DNA from: Bdellovibrionota bacterium
GTDB lineage: Bacteria > Bdellovibrionota > Bdellovibrionia > Bdellovibrionales > JAEYZS01
NCBI GenBank assembly: GCA_963169805.1
Contig: CAUJDY010000132.1
Coordinates: 1 to 45,765, forward strand
Direction of reading: 5' to 3'
Length of the DNA stretch: 45,765 nt
Position 1 is the stretch's first letter. The number at the start of each line of letters is the position of its first letter. Under the pieces are notes generated by a model. The model did not search any database and was not told the DNA's origin. It saw only the letters and a list, made by a program, of their open reading frames with translations. Of this stretch, positions 27,605 through 37,606 are shown piece after piece. Position numbers and translations under genes: made by a program.

Positions 27605-29701
27605 ATGTCCTTTATGGATCCGGCAAATAGAGATGAACTCAAGTGGACTCGTAATATAGGGATTATGGCCCATATAGATGCAGGTAAAACAACAACAACA
27701 GAAAGAATCCTCTACTATACCGGGAAGAATTATAAAGTTGGTGAAGTTCATGAAGGTAACACAACTATGGATTGGATGGAGCAGGAGCAAGAGCGTGGAA
27801 TTACAATTACTTCTGCAGCAACAACCACCATATGGAAAGATCACCGTATTAACATTATCGATACACCAGGGCATGTAGATTTCACGATTGAAGTGGAGAG
27901 ATCTCTAAGAGTGCTTGATGGTGCGGTTGCTGTTTTTGATGCTGTTAATGGTGTTGAACCTCAGTCTGAAACTGTTTGGAGACAGGCTGATAAATATAAA
28001 GTTCCGCGCATATGTTTTGTTAATAAAATGGATCGAATCGGTGCGGATTTTAAAATGTCTTATGAATCTATCATAGAAAAATTAGGTGCCAATCCAGTTC
28101 CTATTCAATTGCCAGTTGGGGCAGAAGATCAATATCGCGGAGTTATTGATCTCATGAGAATGAAAGTTATTGAGTGGCAAGGCGATGATGTTAATGCAAA
28201 GTATGCAGAAAAAGATATTCCAGATGATCTAAAATCAGAAGCTGAAACAGCTCGTGCGCAAATGATAGAAAAAATTGCTGATCTAGATGAGTCTATTATG
28301 GAAAGATATCTTGGTGGTGAAGAAATTCCAGTTGCAGATCTTAAAAAATCCCTTAGAAAAGCAACCATTGAGCTACGGGCTTTTCCCGCGTTTTGTGGAT
28401 CTGCCTTTAAGAACAAAGGTGTTCAACCGCTCTTAGATGGAGTCATTGATTATTTGCCAAGTCCAATTGATATTCCAGATATCGTAGGTATGAACCCAAA
28501 AGACGAATCAGAATCTATTGTCTGTAAAACAGAATTTGATGCCGACCCTGTTGCATTAGCATTTAAAATTATGACGGACTCATACGGTGTTCTTACGTTT
28601 GTAAGAGTGTATTCTGGTGTTTTGAATGGAGAAAGTTATTTACTCAATCCAAGAAAAGACAAAAAAGAAAGAGTTTCAAAATTAGTCAAGATGCATGCGA
28701 ATTCTCGCGAGGAAGTAAAAGAATTAAAAGCAGGAGATATTGGAGCGCTTCTTGGTTTTAAATTTACACAAACAGGAGATACTCTTTGCTCTACAAAAAA
28801 TCCTGTTGTTCTAGAGTCTATTCGATTTCCAGATCCAGTTATTTCGGTGGTTATTGAGCCAAAATCTACGGATGATCAAAACAAACTTGCTAATGCTGTA
28901 GAGAGACTCATGCAAGAAGATCCGTCTTTCAGAATGCGAGTCGATTCTGAAACTGGCCAACAGCTAATTTCTGGAATGGGAGAGCTTCATTTAGAAATTA
29001 TTATCGATCGTCTAAAGCGTGAACACAAAGTGAACGTGAATAAAGGACAGCCTCAAGTTTCATATCGAGAAGCGATTACCAAGGCAGCAATTGGTGAAGG
29101 AAAATTTATTCGTCAAGCAGGTGGCCATGGTCAATACGGTCATGCTGTCGTAAAGATTGAACCTTTAGAATTGGGTGCAGGATTTCAATTTAAAAATGAG
29201 ATAAAAGGGGGGCGAATTCCTCCAGAGTTTATTCCGGCAATAGAGCAAGGTGTCAAAGAGGCAATGGAAAATGGCGTTCTTGCGGGCTTTCAAATGCTAG
29301 ACATCAGAGTTATTTTAACAGATGGAAGTTTTCATGAGGTTGATTCCTCAGAAGTTGCATTTAAAATAGCTGGGTCTATGGCATTTAAGGAGGCTGCACG
29401 CCAAGCAGCTCCAATTCTATTAGAGCCAATAAGTAAGCTTGAAATTATTACACCTGAAGAGTTTATGGGAGCTATCATTGGCGATTTAAACTCTCGCAGA
29501 GGTAAGGTTCATAAGATGGACCCTCGTGGAAATGCGCAGATCATTAAGGCTGATGCCCCGTTGGCAACATTATTCGGATATGCTACTGATATCAGGTCTT
29601 TAACTCAAGGTAGGGCTACTTTTAGTATGGAGCCAAGTCATTATGCGCCAGTTCCCCCTAAGGTTCAGGATGAGATTTTGGTTAAAATGGGGCGTATCTA
29701 A
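27605..29701 (+). CDS. fusA: Elongation factor G
   Basis: GTPase that drives ribosomal translocation. 698 residues. G1 is [13 protein letters not shown], switch [12 protein letters not shown]3 DTPGHVDF, G4 NKMDR. Domain IV carries GGHGQYGHA and domain V ends the protein. GAGG about 8 bases before the ATG. It starts just after a strong terminator, so expression should depend on readthrough from rpsG or on a promoter inside rpsG. Downstream there is no tuf; the S10 operon promoter follows. Confidence 0.97.
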   Translation: MSFMDPANRDELKWTRNIGIMAHIDAGKTTTTERILYYTGKNYKVGEVHEGNTTMDWMEQEQERGITITSAATTTIWKDHRINIIDTPGHVDFTIEVERSLRVLDGAVAVFDAVNGVEPQSETVWRQADKYKVPRICFVNKMDRIGADFKMSYESIIEKLGANPVPIQLPVGAEDQYRGVIDLMRMKVIEWQGDDVNAKYAEKDIPDDLKSEAETARAQMIEKIADLDESIMERYLGGEEIPVADLKKSLRKATIELRAFPAFCGSAFKNKGVQPLLDGVIDYLPSPIDIPDIVGMNPKDESESIVCKTEFDADPVALAFKIMTDSYGVLTFVRVYSGVLNGESYLLNPRKDKKERVSKLVKMHANSREEVKELKAGDIGALLGFKFTQTGDTLCSTKNPVVLESIRFPDPVISVVIEPKSTDDQNKLANAVERLMQEDPSFRMRVDSETGQQLISGMGELHLEIIIDRLKREHKVNVNKGQPQVSYREAITKAAIGEGKFIRQAGGHGQYGHAVVKIEPLELGAGFQFKNEIKGGRIPPEFIPAIEQGVKEAMENGVLAGFQMLDIRVILTDGSFHEVDSSEVAFKIAGSMAFKEAARQAAPILLEPISKLEIITPEEFMGAIIGDLNSRRGKVHKMDPRGNAQIIKADAPLATLFGYATDIRSLTQGRATFSMEPSHYAPVPPKVQDEILVKMGRI

Positions 29702-29786
29702 AAGGGTTTTATTTTCGAAGTCTGCCTCCCGTTCTCAGAGGGTAGAGGCTCTTTGAAAAATAATTCAAAATTATTATTAAATCCCT

Positions 29787-29816
29787 TTGACAATAATCTC
29801 ATACAAAGTGCATATT
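29787..29816 (+). promoter_or_regulatory. Probable S10 operon promoter
   Basis: A perfect -35 TTGACA (29787-29792) with an 18-base spacer to CATATT (29811-29816). Transcription would start near 29823, giving a leader of about 200 bases before rpsJ. The sequence between fusA and this site holds an imperfect GCCTC/GAGGC hairpin (29726-29751) and an A/T-rich stretch. Confidence 0.6.
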
Positions 29817-29830
29817 TGCGACTTTGTACG

Positions 29831-29918
29831 GGTTAGAGACCATTTTGCTCTTCGGTCCAAATAAAATTAAATACTCTGACAATGTTTTTACTTGTCGTAA
29901 GTGCCTGAAAAGGCTTAC
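29831..29918 (+). promoter_or_regulatory. Structured S10 operon leader
   Basis: Within the ~200-base untranslated leader, GACC/GGTC (29838-29857) and AGAG/CTCT (29835-29851) are mutually exclusive pairings. They are followed by two abutting hairpins: GACAA/TTGTC (29878-29896) and GTAA-GCCT with AGGC-TTAC closed by a GAAA loop (29897-29918). In E. coli L4 binds the S10 leader to repress transcription and translation; whether this leader works that way is inference. Confidence 0.4.
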
Positions 29919-30022
29919 TTAAACATGATCAAAAACGTTGGTTGCAGTGTTTTACCAAAAAGTTAGGGTCAGATTCGTACATTAGAGATTCGTATAAGGA
30001 AAACATTGGAAGGTATATGAAC

Positions 30023-30340
30023 ATGCAAAGTCAAAAAATCCGCATTCGATTAAAAGCTTTTGATCACAAACTTCTAGATCAATCGACAAAAGAAATCGTT
30101 GAAACTGCAAGACGTACTGGTGCAAGAGTGGCTGGACCGATTCCTCTCCCTACTAGCATTAATAGATACACAGTACTCCGCTCTCCACACGTAGATAAGA
30201 AATCAAGAGAGCAATTTGAGATTCGTACACATAAGAGACTTTTAGATATTTTAGAGCCATCTCAGCAAACAGTAGACCAATTGATGAAATTAGATTTATC
30301 AGCTGGTGTGGATGTAGAGATTAAGCTCTCTGTTGTTTAA
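30023..30340 (+). CDS. rpsJ: 30S ribosomal protein S10
   Basis: 30S head protein and partner of NusB/NusG in antitermination. 105 residues from ATG 30023, opening [15 protein letters not shown], which matches the family N-terminus exactly. GGAAGG ends 9 bases upstream. An in-frame ATG at 30017 sits only 3 bases from that site, and the longer frame back to 29942 has no support. First gene of the S10 operon. Confidence 0.96.
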   Translation: MQSQKIRIRLKAFDHKLLDQSTKEIVETARRTGARVAGPIPLPTSINRYTVLRSPHVDKKSREQFEIRTHKRLLDILEPSQQTVDQLMKLDLSAGVDVEIKLSVV

Positions 30341-30352
30341 TAGGAGAAAAAA

Positions 30353-31048
30353 ATGTCAGAACAACAAACAGAAAACACAACGCAAGAAGGAGCATCTACA
30401 GAAGCTTCAAGCGGACTAAAGCTTAACGGCTTATACGCTTTTAAGATCGGTATGATGACTGTCTATGATGACAATGGAGCTGCAGTTCCAGTAACGGCAT
30501 TAAAGTACGACCCTCTTGTTGTAACGCAAATTAAGACTAAAGAAAAAGATGGCTATGAGGCTGTTCAAGTTTCTTTCAAACAAAAACCCGTAAAAAATTC
30601 GAATGAAGCAGAGCAAGGTCACTTAACAAAAGCTGGTCTCAAGAACATCGCATTTTATTTCTCAAAAGAAATTCAACAGAGCCTCCCAGAAGGCGTTGCT
30701 GTTGGACAAAAGGTTGCATTGGAGTCTTTTGAAAAAGGGCAAACCGTAAAAATCACATCGCGTTCAAAAGGTCGTGGATTTGCTGGAGCTGTGAAGAGAC
30801 ATAATTTTGCAGGGGGCCCCGCTGCTCACGGTTCTAAGTTTCACAGAAAGCCAGGATCAATGGGTATGAGAACATGGCCAGGCCGAGTGCTCAAAGGAAA
30901 GAAACTTCCAGGTCATTTTGGTGATGAGCAGACAACTGTAAGAAAAGTTCAAATTGTAGACGTGATTCCATCTGAGAATGTTCTTTTAATAAAAGGAGCC
31001 GTTCCAGGTGCAATGAATACACTCGTTAAATTAATGAAAGAAGAGTAA
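30353..31048 (+). CDS. rplC: 50S ribosomal protein L3 with N-terminal extension
   Basis: Binds 23S rRNA near the peptidyl-transferase centre. 231 residues. The conserved fold begins only at about residue 26 (LYAFKIGMMTVYDDNG); before it is a Ser/Thr/Gln/Glu-rich, probably disordered tail absent from E. coli L3. The central loop with GFAGAVKRHNFAGGPAAHGS is canonical. TAGGAG lies 9 bases before the ATG 30353, and no better internal start exists before residue 26, so the extension is likely real. Confidence 0.95.
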   Translation: MSEQQTENTTQEGASTEASSGLKLNGLYAFKIGMMTVYDDNGAAVPVTALKYDPLVVTQIKTKEKDGYEAVQVSFKQKPVKNSNEAEQGHLTKAGLKNIAFYFSKEIQQSLPEGVAVGQKVALESFEKGQTVKITSRSKGRGFAGAVKRHNFAGGPAAHGSKFHRKPGSMGMRTWPGRVLKGKKLPGHFGDEQTTVRKVQIVDVIPSENVLLIKGAVPGAMNTLVKLMKEE

Positions 31049-31052
31049 TGTT

Positions 31053-31685
31053 ATGGCAGTAAAAGTACCAGTACTCAATTGGGATAAAAAAGAAGTTGGA
31101 ACTGTGGAGTTCCCTAAAGAAATATTAGAAGCTCCTCTTCGCAAAGACTTAATGCAAGCAGTAGTTAAATGGCAATTAGCTTCGCGTCGCCAAGGAACTC
31201 ACAGTACTTTAACAAAAGGACTTGTTCGTGGTGGTGGTAAAAAGCCATTTAAACAAAAAGGAACAGGAAATGCGAGACAAGGCTCTATCCGTTCTCCATT
31301 AATGCCTGGTGGTGGTATCATATTTGGTCCTCAACCTCGTGATTATTCTTACACTCTTCCAAAAAAATTAAAGCAAGCAGGATTAAAAGCTGCGCTTTCA
31401 TATTTGTTTAAAGAAGGAAAGTTTTTTGTTGTTAAGGATATGACTTCAAAAGAAGGAAAAACAAAAGAGCTCAACGCTAGACTAAAAGACTTTGGAATTG
31501 AAAAGGCTCTTCTTGTTGATGTTGATGCGGACGCAAATTTTAAGAGAGCTGCTCGTAATCTGAAAAACTACAGATTTAGAAATGCAGAAGGCGTAAACGT
31601 TTTTGACTTACTCAAGTATGACGCTGCAATTATAACTCAATCTTCTGTAGAGAAGATTTTAAGCCGTTGCGGGGAGAGAGGTTAA
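31053..31685 (+). CDS. rplD: 50S ribosomal protein L4
   Basis: 210 residues. The internal rRNA-reaching loop includes RGGGKKPFKQKGTGNARQGS and the following MPGGGIIFGPQPRDYSY. In E. coli L4 is the autogenous regulator of this operon. The ribosome-binding site is weak (AGAGTAATGTT), with only 4 bases after rplC, which suggests coupled translation. Confidence 0.97.
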   Translation: MAVKVPVLNWDKKEVGTVEFPKEILEAPLRKDLMQAVVKWQLASRRQGTHSTLTKGLVRGGGKKPFKQKGTGNARQGSIRSPLMPGGGIIFGPQPRDYSYTLPKKLKQAGLKAALSYLFKEGKFFVVKDMTSKEGKTKELNARLKDFGIEKALLVDVDADANFKRAARNLKNYRFRNAEGVNVFDLLKYDAAIITQSSVEKILSRCGERG

Positions 31686-31686
31686 C

Positions 31687-31965
31687 ATGATCGAAGTAAT
31701 CAAGCGCCCATTAGTAACAGAGAAAAATTCAATTTATAACTCTCTAAACACATACGTATTCGAAGTAGATACAGCAGCAAGAAAAACTCAAATTAAAGCA
31801 GCTGTTGAATCTGCATTTAGAGTTAAGGTTGAAGAAGTTCGTACTGTTAATTGTAGAAACAGAGCTCGTCGTGCTGGTATGAAAATGAGCCCTGTTAAGT
31901 ATTGGAAAAAAGCATTTGTTAAACTCGCTCCTGGCGAAAAAATTAGCCTCTTCGAAGGCGCTTAA
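31687..31965 (+). CDS. rplW: 50S ribosomal protein L23
   Basis: Exit-tunnel protein that docks trigger factor and SRP. 92 residues, starting IEVIKRPLVTEKN and containing NTYVFEVDTAARKTQIKAAV. Starts one base after the rplD stop with GAGAGG upstream. Confidence 0.97.
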   Translation: MIEVIKRPLVTEKNSIYNSLNTYVFEVDTAARKTQIKAAVESAFRVKVEEVRTVNCRNRARRAGMKMSPVKYWKKAFVKLAPGEKISLFEGA

Positions 31966-31985
31966 TAGGTTGAAAGGGAAACAAC

Positions 31986-32804
31986 ATGGGAATTAAGACA
32001 TTCCGTCCTATTACAAAAAGCCGCAGACATATGACTGGGTTTGATTTTTCTGAGATCACAAAAGATACTCCAGAAAAATCTCTAACAACTCGTCTAACTA
32101 AAAAAGCTGCAAGAAATAACCACGGTCAAATTACAGTTCGTCACCAGGGTGGTGGGCATAAAAGAAAGTACCGTCTCATTGATTTCAAGAGATTGAAGTT
32201 AGATGTACCTGCAAAAGTTGCTGGCATTGAATACGATCCTAATAGAACTGTTCGTATTGCTTTAATTAATTATATTGACGGTGAAAAAGCATACATCTTA
32301 GCTCCAATTGGTCTTTCTGTAGGAGACATTGTTATTTCAAGTGAGTCTGCAGATATTAAACCGGGAAATTCTCTTAAATTAGAAAACATTCCAGTTGGAA
32401 CGATTATACATGGAATTGAAATTCGACCTGGAAAAGGTGCGCAAATGGTTCGTTCTGCAGGTAGCGGGGCGTTTCTATTAGCTAAAGAAGGCAAGTACTG
32501 CCTTGTAAAACTACCATCAGGTGAAGTTCGAAAAGTATTGAGCGTGTGCAGAGCTGCTATTGGTCAGTTAGGAAATACAGATAACGAAAATATTAAAATG
32601 GGTAAAGCAGGCCGTAAACGCTGGTTGGGTATTCGTCCTACAGTTCGTGGTATGGCTATGAACCCGGTTGATCACCCACTTGGTGGTGGTGAGGGACGTG
32701 GAAAAGGTCATCACCCAGTTACTCCATGGGGACAGCCGTGTAAGGGCTATAAAACTCGTCATAATAAACGAACTGATAAGTTCATAGTAACTAGAAGAAA
32801 ATAA
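31986..32804 (+). CDS. rplB: 50S ribosomal protein L2
   Basis: Required for subunit joining and peptidyl transfer. 272 residues, standard. The signature [15 protein letters not shown] and the catalytic-region [19 protein letters not shown] are present, including the conserved His. AAAGGG precedes the ATG. Confidence 0.98.
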   Translation: MGIKTFRPITKSRRHMTGFDFSEITKDTPEKSLTTRLTKKAARNNHGQITVRHQGGGHKRKYRLIDFKRLKLDVPAKVAGIEYDPNRTVRIALINYIDGEKAYILAPIGLSVGDIVISSESADIKPGNSLKLENIPVGTIIHGIEIRPGKGAQMVRSAGSGAFLLAKEGKYCLVKLPSGEVRKVLSVCRAAIGQLGNTDNENIKMGKAGRKRWLGIRPTVRGMAMNPVDHPLGGGEGRGKGHHPVTPWGQPCKGYKTRHNKRTDKFIVTRRK

Positions 32805-32819
32805 AGGGAGATAATTAAC

Positions 32820-33104
32820 GTGGCTAGATCAATTAAAAAAGGTCCATTTGTAGATCAGCATATACTTAGCAAGATTATCCAAGCAAACGAGACTGGGAAT
32901 AAAAAAGTTATTAAGACATGGTCGCGAAGATCTGTGATTATTCCTGATGCTGTAGGATTAACGTTTGCTGTTCATAACGGTAAAAAGTTTGTTCCAGTTT
33001 ATATTACAGAAAACATGATTGGGCACAAATTCGGTGAGTTTGCACCAACTCGAGTCTTTACTGGTCACACAGAAGGTAAAGCAACAGAAGTATCGAAAAC
33101 GTAA
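32820..33104 (+). CDS. rpsS: 30S ribosomal protein S19
   Basis: 30S head protein that contacts S13 and the tRNA region. 94 residues, beginning [11 protein letters not shown] and including [22 protein letters not shown] start with AAGGGAG about 9 bases upstream, 15 bases after rplB. Confidence 0.97.
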   Translation: MARSIKKGPFVDQHILSKIIQANETGNKKVIKTWSRRSVIIPDAVGLTFAVHNGKKFVPVYITENMIGHKFGEFAPTRVFTGHTEGKATEVSKT

Positions 33105-33115
33105 GGAAAAGGTTT

Positions 33116-33448
33116 ATGGAAGTAAAAGCAAGTTTAAAATACGCACGAGTTGGAGCAAGAAAAGCTCGCCTTGTTGCAGATCTCATTAGAGGCAAGGATG
33201 TTAACGAAGCTCTTGAGGCTCTTACGTTCTTAAATAAAAAGTCTGCAGGTATGATTAAGAAACTAATCGAATCTGCTGTGGCAAACGCTGAGCAAAAGCA
33301 AGTTATCGACGTTGATAACTTATTTGTGAAGACTATTTGGGTTGATGCTGGTCCTCAGATGAAGCGTTACATTCCAAAAGCTCAAGGACGTGCATCAGAG
33401 ATTAGAAAAAAACTTAGTCATATAAACGTAGTGTTGGAAGAGAGGTAA
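33116..33448 (+). CDS. rplV: 50S ribosomal protein L22
   Basis: Lines the exit tunnel; its beta hairpin is a macrolide-resistance site. 110 residues with the conserved RVGARKARLVADLIRGK and the hairpin region [29 protein letters not shown] precedes the ATG. Confidence 0.97.
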   Translation: MEVKASLKYARVGARKARLVADLIRGKDVNEALEALTFLNKKSAGMIKKLIESAVANAEQKQVIDVDNLFVKTIWVDAGPQMKRYIPKAQGRASEIRKKLSHINVVLEER

Positions 33449-33451
33449 GCC

Positions 33452-34111
33452 GTGGGACAGAAGGTTAACCCAATTGGTTTAAGAGTAGGCGTTATAAGAA
33501 CATGGGATTCAAGATGGTTTGCAAAAGGGCCTCTTTATGCTGAGCAAATACACGAAGATTTCAAGTTAAGAGAGTATATCAAGAAAAAGCTTAAGCATGC
33601 AGGCGTAGCGAGAATTGAGCTAGAGAGAGCTGCAAATAAGGTGAAAGTTATTATTTCAACTGCTCGCCCAGGTGTTGTGATTGGAAAAAAAGGAACTGGA
33701 ATTGATTCTCTAAAAGCAGAGGTTCAGAAGTTAACAAAGAGCGAAGTGTTTCTAAATATCCATGAGGTGAGAAAGCCAGATATGGATGCTCAGTTGATTG
33801 CTGAGAACATTGCTCTTCAAATTGAGAAGCGTGTCTCTTGGAGACGTGCTCTTAAAAAGGGAATTCAAGCAGGTATTCGTGTTGGTGTTCGCGGTATTAA
33901 GATTAAAGTTGGCGGGCGACTCGATGGAGCTGAAATTGCGAGATCTGAGTGGTACAATGAGAAGAGCGTGCCTCTTCACACACTAAGAGCTGACATTGAT
34001 TACGGTACTTCAGAAGCACTAACAACATACGGTCTTATTGGGATAAAAGTTTGGGTTTATAAAGGTGATATTTTAACTGCTAAGGAAGTTCAGGAGGGCA
34101 GCCGTGCTTAG
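33452..34111 (+). CDS. rpsC: 30S ribosomal protein S3
   Basis: mRNA-entry protein. 219 residues with [17 protein letters not shown] at the N-terminus, a KH domain with [11 protein letters not shown], and the C-terminal [15 protein letters not shown] start with AGAGG upstream, three bases after rplV. It overlaps rplP by 8 bases. Confidence 0.97.
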   Translation: MGQKVNPIGLRVGVIRTWDSRWFAKGPLYAEQIHEDFKLREYIKKKLKHAGVARIELERAANKVKVIISTARPGVVIGKKGTGIDSLKAEVQKLTKSEVFLNIHEVRKPDMDAQLIAENIALQIEKRVSWRRALKKGIQAGIRVGVRGIKIKVGGRLDGAEIARSEWYNEKSVPLHTLRADIDYGTSEALTTYGLIGIKVWVYKGDILTAKEVQEGSRA

Positions 34112-34511
34112 TCCAAAGAGAGTTAAATATAGAAAACAACATAAAGGGCGTCGTAAAGGTACAGCGTACCGTGGAAGTTCTTTGAATTTCGGTGATTTTG
34201 CACTTCAAGCAGTTGAAGACGGATGGATTACTGACAGACAGTTAGAGGCTAGTCGTATTGCTATCAGCAGATCTATTAAAAGAGGTGGAAAGATCTGGAT
34301 TCGTATATTTCCAGATAAATCTATTACTAAAAAAGCTGCTGAAACAAGAATGGGTAGCGGTAAAGGTAACCCAGAGTTTTGGGTTGCAAGTATCAATCCC
34401 GGCAGAATCTTATTTGAAATGAATGGTGTTACTAGAGAGCAGGCTTTTGAGGCATTTAGACTTGCTGGACATAAGCTTCCAATTAAAACACGTTTTCTTG
34501 AGAGAGTATAA
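34104..34511 (+). CDS. rplP: 50S ribosomal protein L16
   Basis: Near the A site of the large subunit. 135 residues, beginning [15 protein letters not shown]. The GTG start inside the rpsC end has AGGAGG 6 bases upstream and gives the standard N-terminus. [10 protein letters not shown] and the C-terminal [13 protein letters not shown] are conserved. Confidence 0.97.
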   Translation: MLSPKRVKYRKQHKGRRKGTAYRGSSLNFGDFALQAVEDGWITDRQLEASRIAISRSIKRGGKIWIRIFPDKSITKKAAETRMGSGKGNPEFWVASINPGRILFEMNGVTREQAFEAFRLAGHKLPIKTRFLERV

Positions 34512-34513
34512 TT

Positions 34514-34702
34514 ATGAAGTTTAAAGATGTTAAAGGTTTACCTCCAAAAGAGATAACTAAAAAGGCGACCGAATTAAAAAAAGATCTTTTTGAAATGAAG
34601 ATCAAGAATTCTCTTGGACAGCTTAATAATCCTGTTCAAATTCGTGAAGCCCGAAAGAATGTAGCAAGATTATTAACCGCATTAAATGCAAAGAATCAGT
34701 AA
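34514..34702 (+). CDS. rpmC: 50S ribosomal protein L29
   Basis: Small exit-tunnel-rim protein. 62 residues of two helices, with the signature ELKKDLFEMKIKNSLGQLNN and IREARKNVARLLT. It begins two bases after rplP with AGAGAG upstream. Confidence 0.96.
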   Translation: MKFKDVKGLPPKEITKKATELKKDLFEMKIKNSLGQLNNPVQIREARKNVARLLTALNAKNQ

Positions 34703-34711
34703 GGGTAGATT

Positions 34712-35002
34712 ATGAGCAAGGCTACTACAGAAAACAGAGGACGTCGCAATATCGTAATTGGTTTTGTGACTAAAAAAAGCTCTGACAAAACAATTAAAGT
34801 TGAAGTTGAAAGACAGGTTCGTCACGAAAGATACGGCAAATACATCAAGAGAAACTCTAGATATATCGTTCACGACGAAAAAAACGAAGCTCAAGTAGGC
34901 GATAGAGTTGGTATTTGTGAGACTCGTCCCATGAGTAAACTAAAGAGATGGAAGCTTGCGAGTGTAATTGAGAAAGCAGCGCGAGAAGGAGCAGATCAAT
35001 GA
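34712..35002 (+). CDS. rpsQ: 30S ribosomal protein S17
   Basis: 16S rRNA-binding OB-fold protein. 96 residues, slightly longer than E. coli (84) at both ends. [19 protein letters not shown] and [19 protein letters not shown] are conserved. Overlaps rplN by the ATGA at 34999. Confidence 0.97.
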   Translation: MSKATTENRGRRNIVIGFVTKKSSDKTIKVEVERQVRHERYGKYIKRNSRYIVHDEKNEAQVGDRVGICETRPMSKLKRWKLASVIEKAAREGADQ

Positions 35003-35367
35003 TTCAAATGCAAACACGCTTAAAAGTTGCTGATAACTCTGGCGCTAAAGAAGTTATGTGCGTGAAAGTTATTGGTGGTTCTAAGAAAAGAACTGCATCG
35101 TTGGGTGACGTTATTGTTGTGTCAATCAAGGAAGCTCTTCCAAATTCAAAAGTTAAAAAAGGTGATGTTGCGAAGGCCGTTATTGTTAGAACAATCAGCA
35201 AGGTGCGTAGAGCAGATGGAAGTTATATCCGCTTTGACGATAACTCTGCTGTATTGATTAAGGCAGATAATGAACCTGTAGGAACACGTATTTTTGGACC
35301 TGTTGCGCGTGAGCTCAGAGCTAAGCAATTCGTAAAAATTATTTCTCTAGCTCCAGAAGTGCTTTAA
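34999..35367 (+). CDS. rplN: 50S ribosomal protein L14
   Basis: Subunit-interface protein. 122 residues, starting [18 protein letters not shown] and containing [19 protein letters not shown]. Normally followed by rplX (L24). Here rplE starts 13 bases after the stop, so no L24 gene is present at this spot. Confidence 0.97.
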   Translation: MIQMQTRLKVADNSGAKEVMCVKVIGGSKKRTASLGDVIVVSIKEALPNSKVKKGDVAKAVIVRTISKVRRADGSYIRFDDNSAVLIKADNEPVGTRIFGPVARELRAKQFVKIISLAPEVL

Positions 35368-35380
35368 AGAAGGATAGCCT

Positions 35381-35920
35381 ATGAACAGACTACAAGAAAA
35401 ATATAGAAAAGAAGTAATCGGACAGATGCAGAAAGAGTTTCAGTATAAGAGCTCTATGCAAGTGCCACGTATCGATAAAATAGTTGTAAATATGTGCGTT
35501 GGTGAAGCTACAAAAAATGGTAAGCTCATTGAAATCGCGGCTGAAGAGCTAGGGCAAATCACAGGTCAAAAACCTATGATTGCGAAAGCTAAAAAAGCGA
35601 TCTCGAACTTCAAACTAAGAGAAGGCATGCCTATTGGCTGTTACGTAACTCTTAGACGTGAAAAAATGTGGGCATTTTTTGATAGACTAGTAAATCTTGG
35701 GCTACCAAGAGTTCGCGATTTCAGAGGACTTTCTGCAAAGGGGTTTGATGGACGTGGAAATTACAACATGGGTCTTAAGGAACAAATCGTTTTCCCAGAG
35801 ATCTCTCTAGAGAAAATTGATCAAACTAGAGGAATGAACATTACAATTTGTACAACTGCTAAAACGGATGCGGAAGGGCGTGCACTACTTGCAGCGTTTG
35901 GCTTCCCATTCAGACAATAA
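35381..35920 (+). CDS. rplE: 50S ribosomal protein L5
   Basis: 5S rRNA-binding protein of the central protuberance. 179 residues with [16 protein letters not shown], the [19 protein letters not shown] signature and [24 protein letters not shown] upstream of ATG. No L24-like segment is fused to it. Confidence 0.97.
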   Translation: MNRLQEKYRKEVIGQMQKEFQYKSSMQVPRIDKIVVNMCVGEATKNGKLIEIAAEELGQITGQKPMIAKAKKAISNFKLREGMPIGCYVTLRREKMWAFFDRLVNLGLPRVRDFRGLSAKGFDGRGNYNMGLKEQIVFPEISLEKIDQTRGMNITICTTAKTDAEGRALLAAFGFPFRQ

Positions 35921-35931
35921 GGAAGGCGTTA

Positions 35932-36237
35932 ATGGCTACAAAATCTCACATTGCTAGAAATGAAAAACTCAAAGTAAAGGTGGAGAAGTTCAGAGCGGTA
36001 CGAGCTGAGCTTAGAAAAGTTATAAAAGATCCGAATGCAACACCTGAAGAAAAATTTGAAGCGCAAGCTAAAATGGCAAAACTTCCGCGTAAGTCTATTG
36101 AAACACGCGTTAGAAACCGTTGTTTGATTTCAGGCAGACCAAGAGCATTTTTGAGAAAGTTTCAAATGTCTAGAATTGCATTTAGAGATGCTGCAAGCCG
36201 TGGATTGCTTCCAGGTGTTATTAAGGCAAGTTGGTAA
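35932..36237 (+). CDS. rpsN: 30S ribosomal protein S14, zinc-independent form
   Basis: 101 residues, the long form without the CxxC-CxxC zinc ribbon (only one Cys, in [16 protein letters not shown]). The conserved C-terminal [22 protein letters not shown] region is intact. AAGGAAGG precedes the ATG. Confidence 0.97.
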   Translation: MATKSHIARNEKLKVKVEKFRAVRAELRKVIKDPNATPEEKFEAQAKMAKLPRKSIETRVRNRCLISGRPRAFLRKFQMSRIAFRDAASRGLLPGVIKASW

Positions 36238-36246
36238 GAGGTTAAT

Positions 36247-36639
36247 ATGATAGATACAGTTGGTGATTTTTTAACAAGAATAAGAAATGCTTCAGAAGCT
36301 AAGCATCTGAAAGTTGATGTTGCTAGTTCTGGAATGAGAAAAAATATTGCTGAAGTTCTTAAAAAAGAAGGCTTCATCAGAAACTACAAAGTTGTTGCCG
36401 ATGGAAGACAAGGAATGATGAGAGTTTACTTGAAGTATGATGCTAAAGGTGAGCCTGTTATTAAGAATCTTCGCAGAATGAGCAGACCTGGAAGAAGATA
36501 CTATGTTGGTTCTGATAAAATCGAAAAGGTTAGATCAGGTTATGGTATTGCGGTGTTAAGTACGAATAAGGGCATCTTGTCTGGCAATGAAGCTGAAAAG
36601 CAAAAAGTTGGCGGCGAGTACCTTCTTAAAGTTTGGTAA
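36247..36639 (+). CDS. rpsH: 30S ribosomal protein S8
   Basis: Central-domain 16S rRNA binder and, in E. coli, repressor of the spc operon. 130 residues with DFLTRIRNASEA and the C-terminal SGYGIAVLSTNKGILSGNEA. AAGAGG upstream of ATG. Confidence 0.97.
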   Translation: MIDTVGDFLTRIRNASEAKHLKVDVASSGMRKNIAEVLKKEGFIRNYKVVADGRQGMMRVYLKYDAKGEPVIKNLRRMSRPGRRYYVGSDKIEKVRSGYGIAVLSTNKGILSGNEAEKQKVGGEYLLKVW

Positions 36640-36650
36640 TAGAGGTTGAT

Positions 36651-37193
36651 ATGTCACGTATTGGAAAAGCTCCAGTAATTTTTGATAAAGCTATTCAAGT
36701 TACTGTGAATGGAAATAATGAAGTTATTGTTAAGGGTGCTAAGGCAACTGAAACAATTAAGATGAGACCTGAGATTAAAGCTGAAGTTAAAGGTCAAGAG
36801 ATCGTCTTGACTCGTAAATCTGATGCAAAGGCCGTAAAGGCACTTCATGGTCTGTATAGAGCTCAGGTTCAAAATGCAGTCACTGGTGTTACAAAAGGTT
36901 TCACTAAGGCGCTTGAGCTGGTTGGTGTAGGTTACAGAGCTGGAGTAAAAGGTAAACAATTAGAACTAACTCTTGGGTTTAGTCATCCAGTTGTTTATGA
37001 CATTCCGACGGGAATTGAAATTAAAGTTGAGAAACAAACGCTGGTGTCTGTTATCGGTTCAAACAGAGCTCTTGTAGGGCAAGTTGCTGCTGATATTAGA
37101 GACTTTAAGCCGCCAGAGCCATATCTCGGTAAAGGTGTTAAGTATCAAGATGAGCATATCCGTCGTAAAGCGGGTAAGGCTGCTGGTAAATAG
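36651..37193 (+). CDS. rplF: 50S ribosomal protein L6
   Basis: 180 residues in two similar domains, starting SRIGKAPVIF. I chose ATG 36651, which has AGAGG 5 bases upstream and gives the family N-terminus; the open frame runs back into rpsH (36633) without a plausible start. The C-terminal signature PPEPYLGKGVKYQDEHIRRKAGK is kept. Confidence 0.96.
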   Translation: MSRIGKAPVIFDKAIQVTVNGNNEVIVKGAKATETIKMRPEIKAEVKGQEIVLTRKSDAKAVKALHGLYRAQVQNAVTGVTKGFTKALELVGVGYRAGVKGKQLELTLGFSHPVVYDIPTGIEIKVEKQTLVSVIGSNRALVGQVAADIRDFKPPEPYLGKGVKYQDEHIRRKAGKAAGK

Positions 37194-37209
37194 TAGGTAG
37201 AGGTATAAG

Positions 37210-37581
37210 ATGAAGTTAAAACTAAAAAATAAAACAAGCCCGAAGAGAGCAAGTCGAATTAAGAAGAAGCTTAGAGTTCGCTCAAAGATTTCTGGTACAA
37301 CTGAAAGACCACGTCTTTGTATTTACAAAAGTCTTAAATACATAACAGCACAGGTTGTAGATGATTCAACAGCAAAGACATTATTCTCATTATCTTCTAA
37401 GACTCTTTCTACAAAATCTAAAGCAAATGCAGAAGCTGCAAAAGAGTTGGGTAGAGAGTTTGCGTCACTAGCAAAGAAGAATAAGGTTGAAGAAGTTGTA
37501 TTTGATAGAAACGGATTTTTATATCACGGCCGTATTAAGGCTTTCGCAGATGCTGCTCGTGAAGCTGGATTAAAATTTTAA
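37210..37581 (+). CDS. rplR: 50S ribosomal protein L18
   Basis: 5S rRNA-binding protein with L5. 123 residues; a basic N-terminus precedes [20 protein letters not shown], and the C-terminal [24 protein letters not shown] is conserved. TAGAGG upstream of ATG. Confidence 0.97.
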   Translation: MKLKLKNKTSPKRASRIKKKLRVRSKISGTTERPRLCIYKSLKYITAQVVDDSTAKTLFSLSSKTLSTKSKANAEAAKELGREFASLAKKNKVEEVVFDRNGFLYHGRIKAFADAAREAGLKF

Positions 37582-37606
37582 TTAAGGTAAATAGGAGATT
37601 TAAGGC

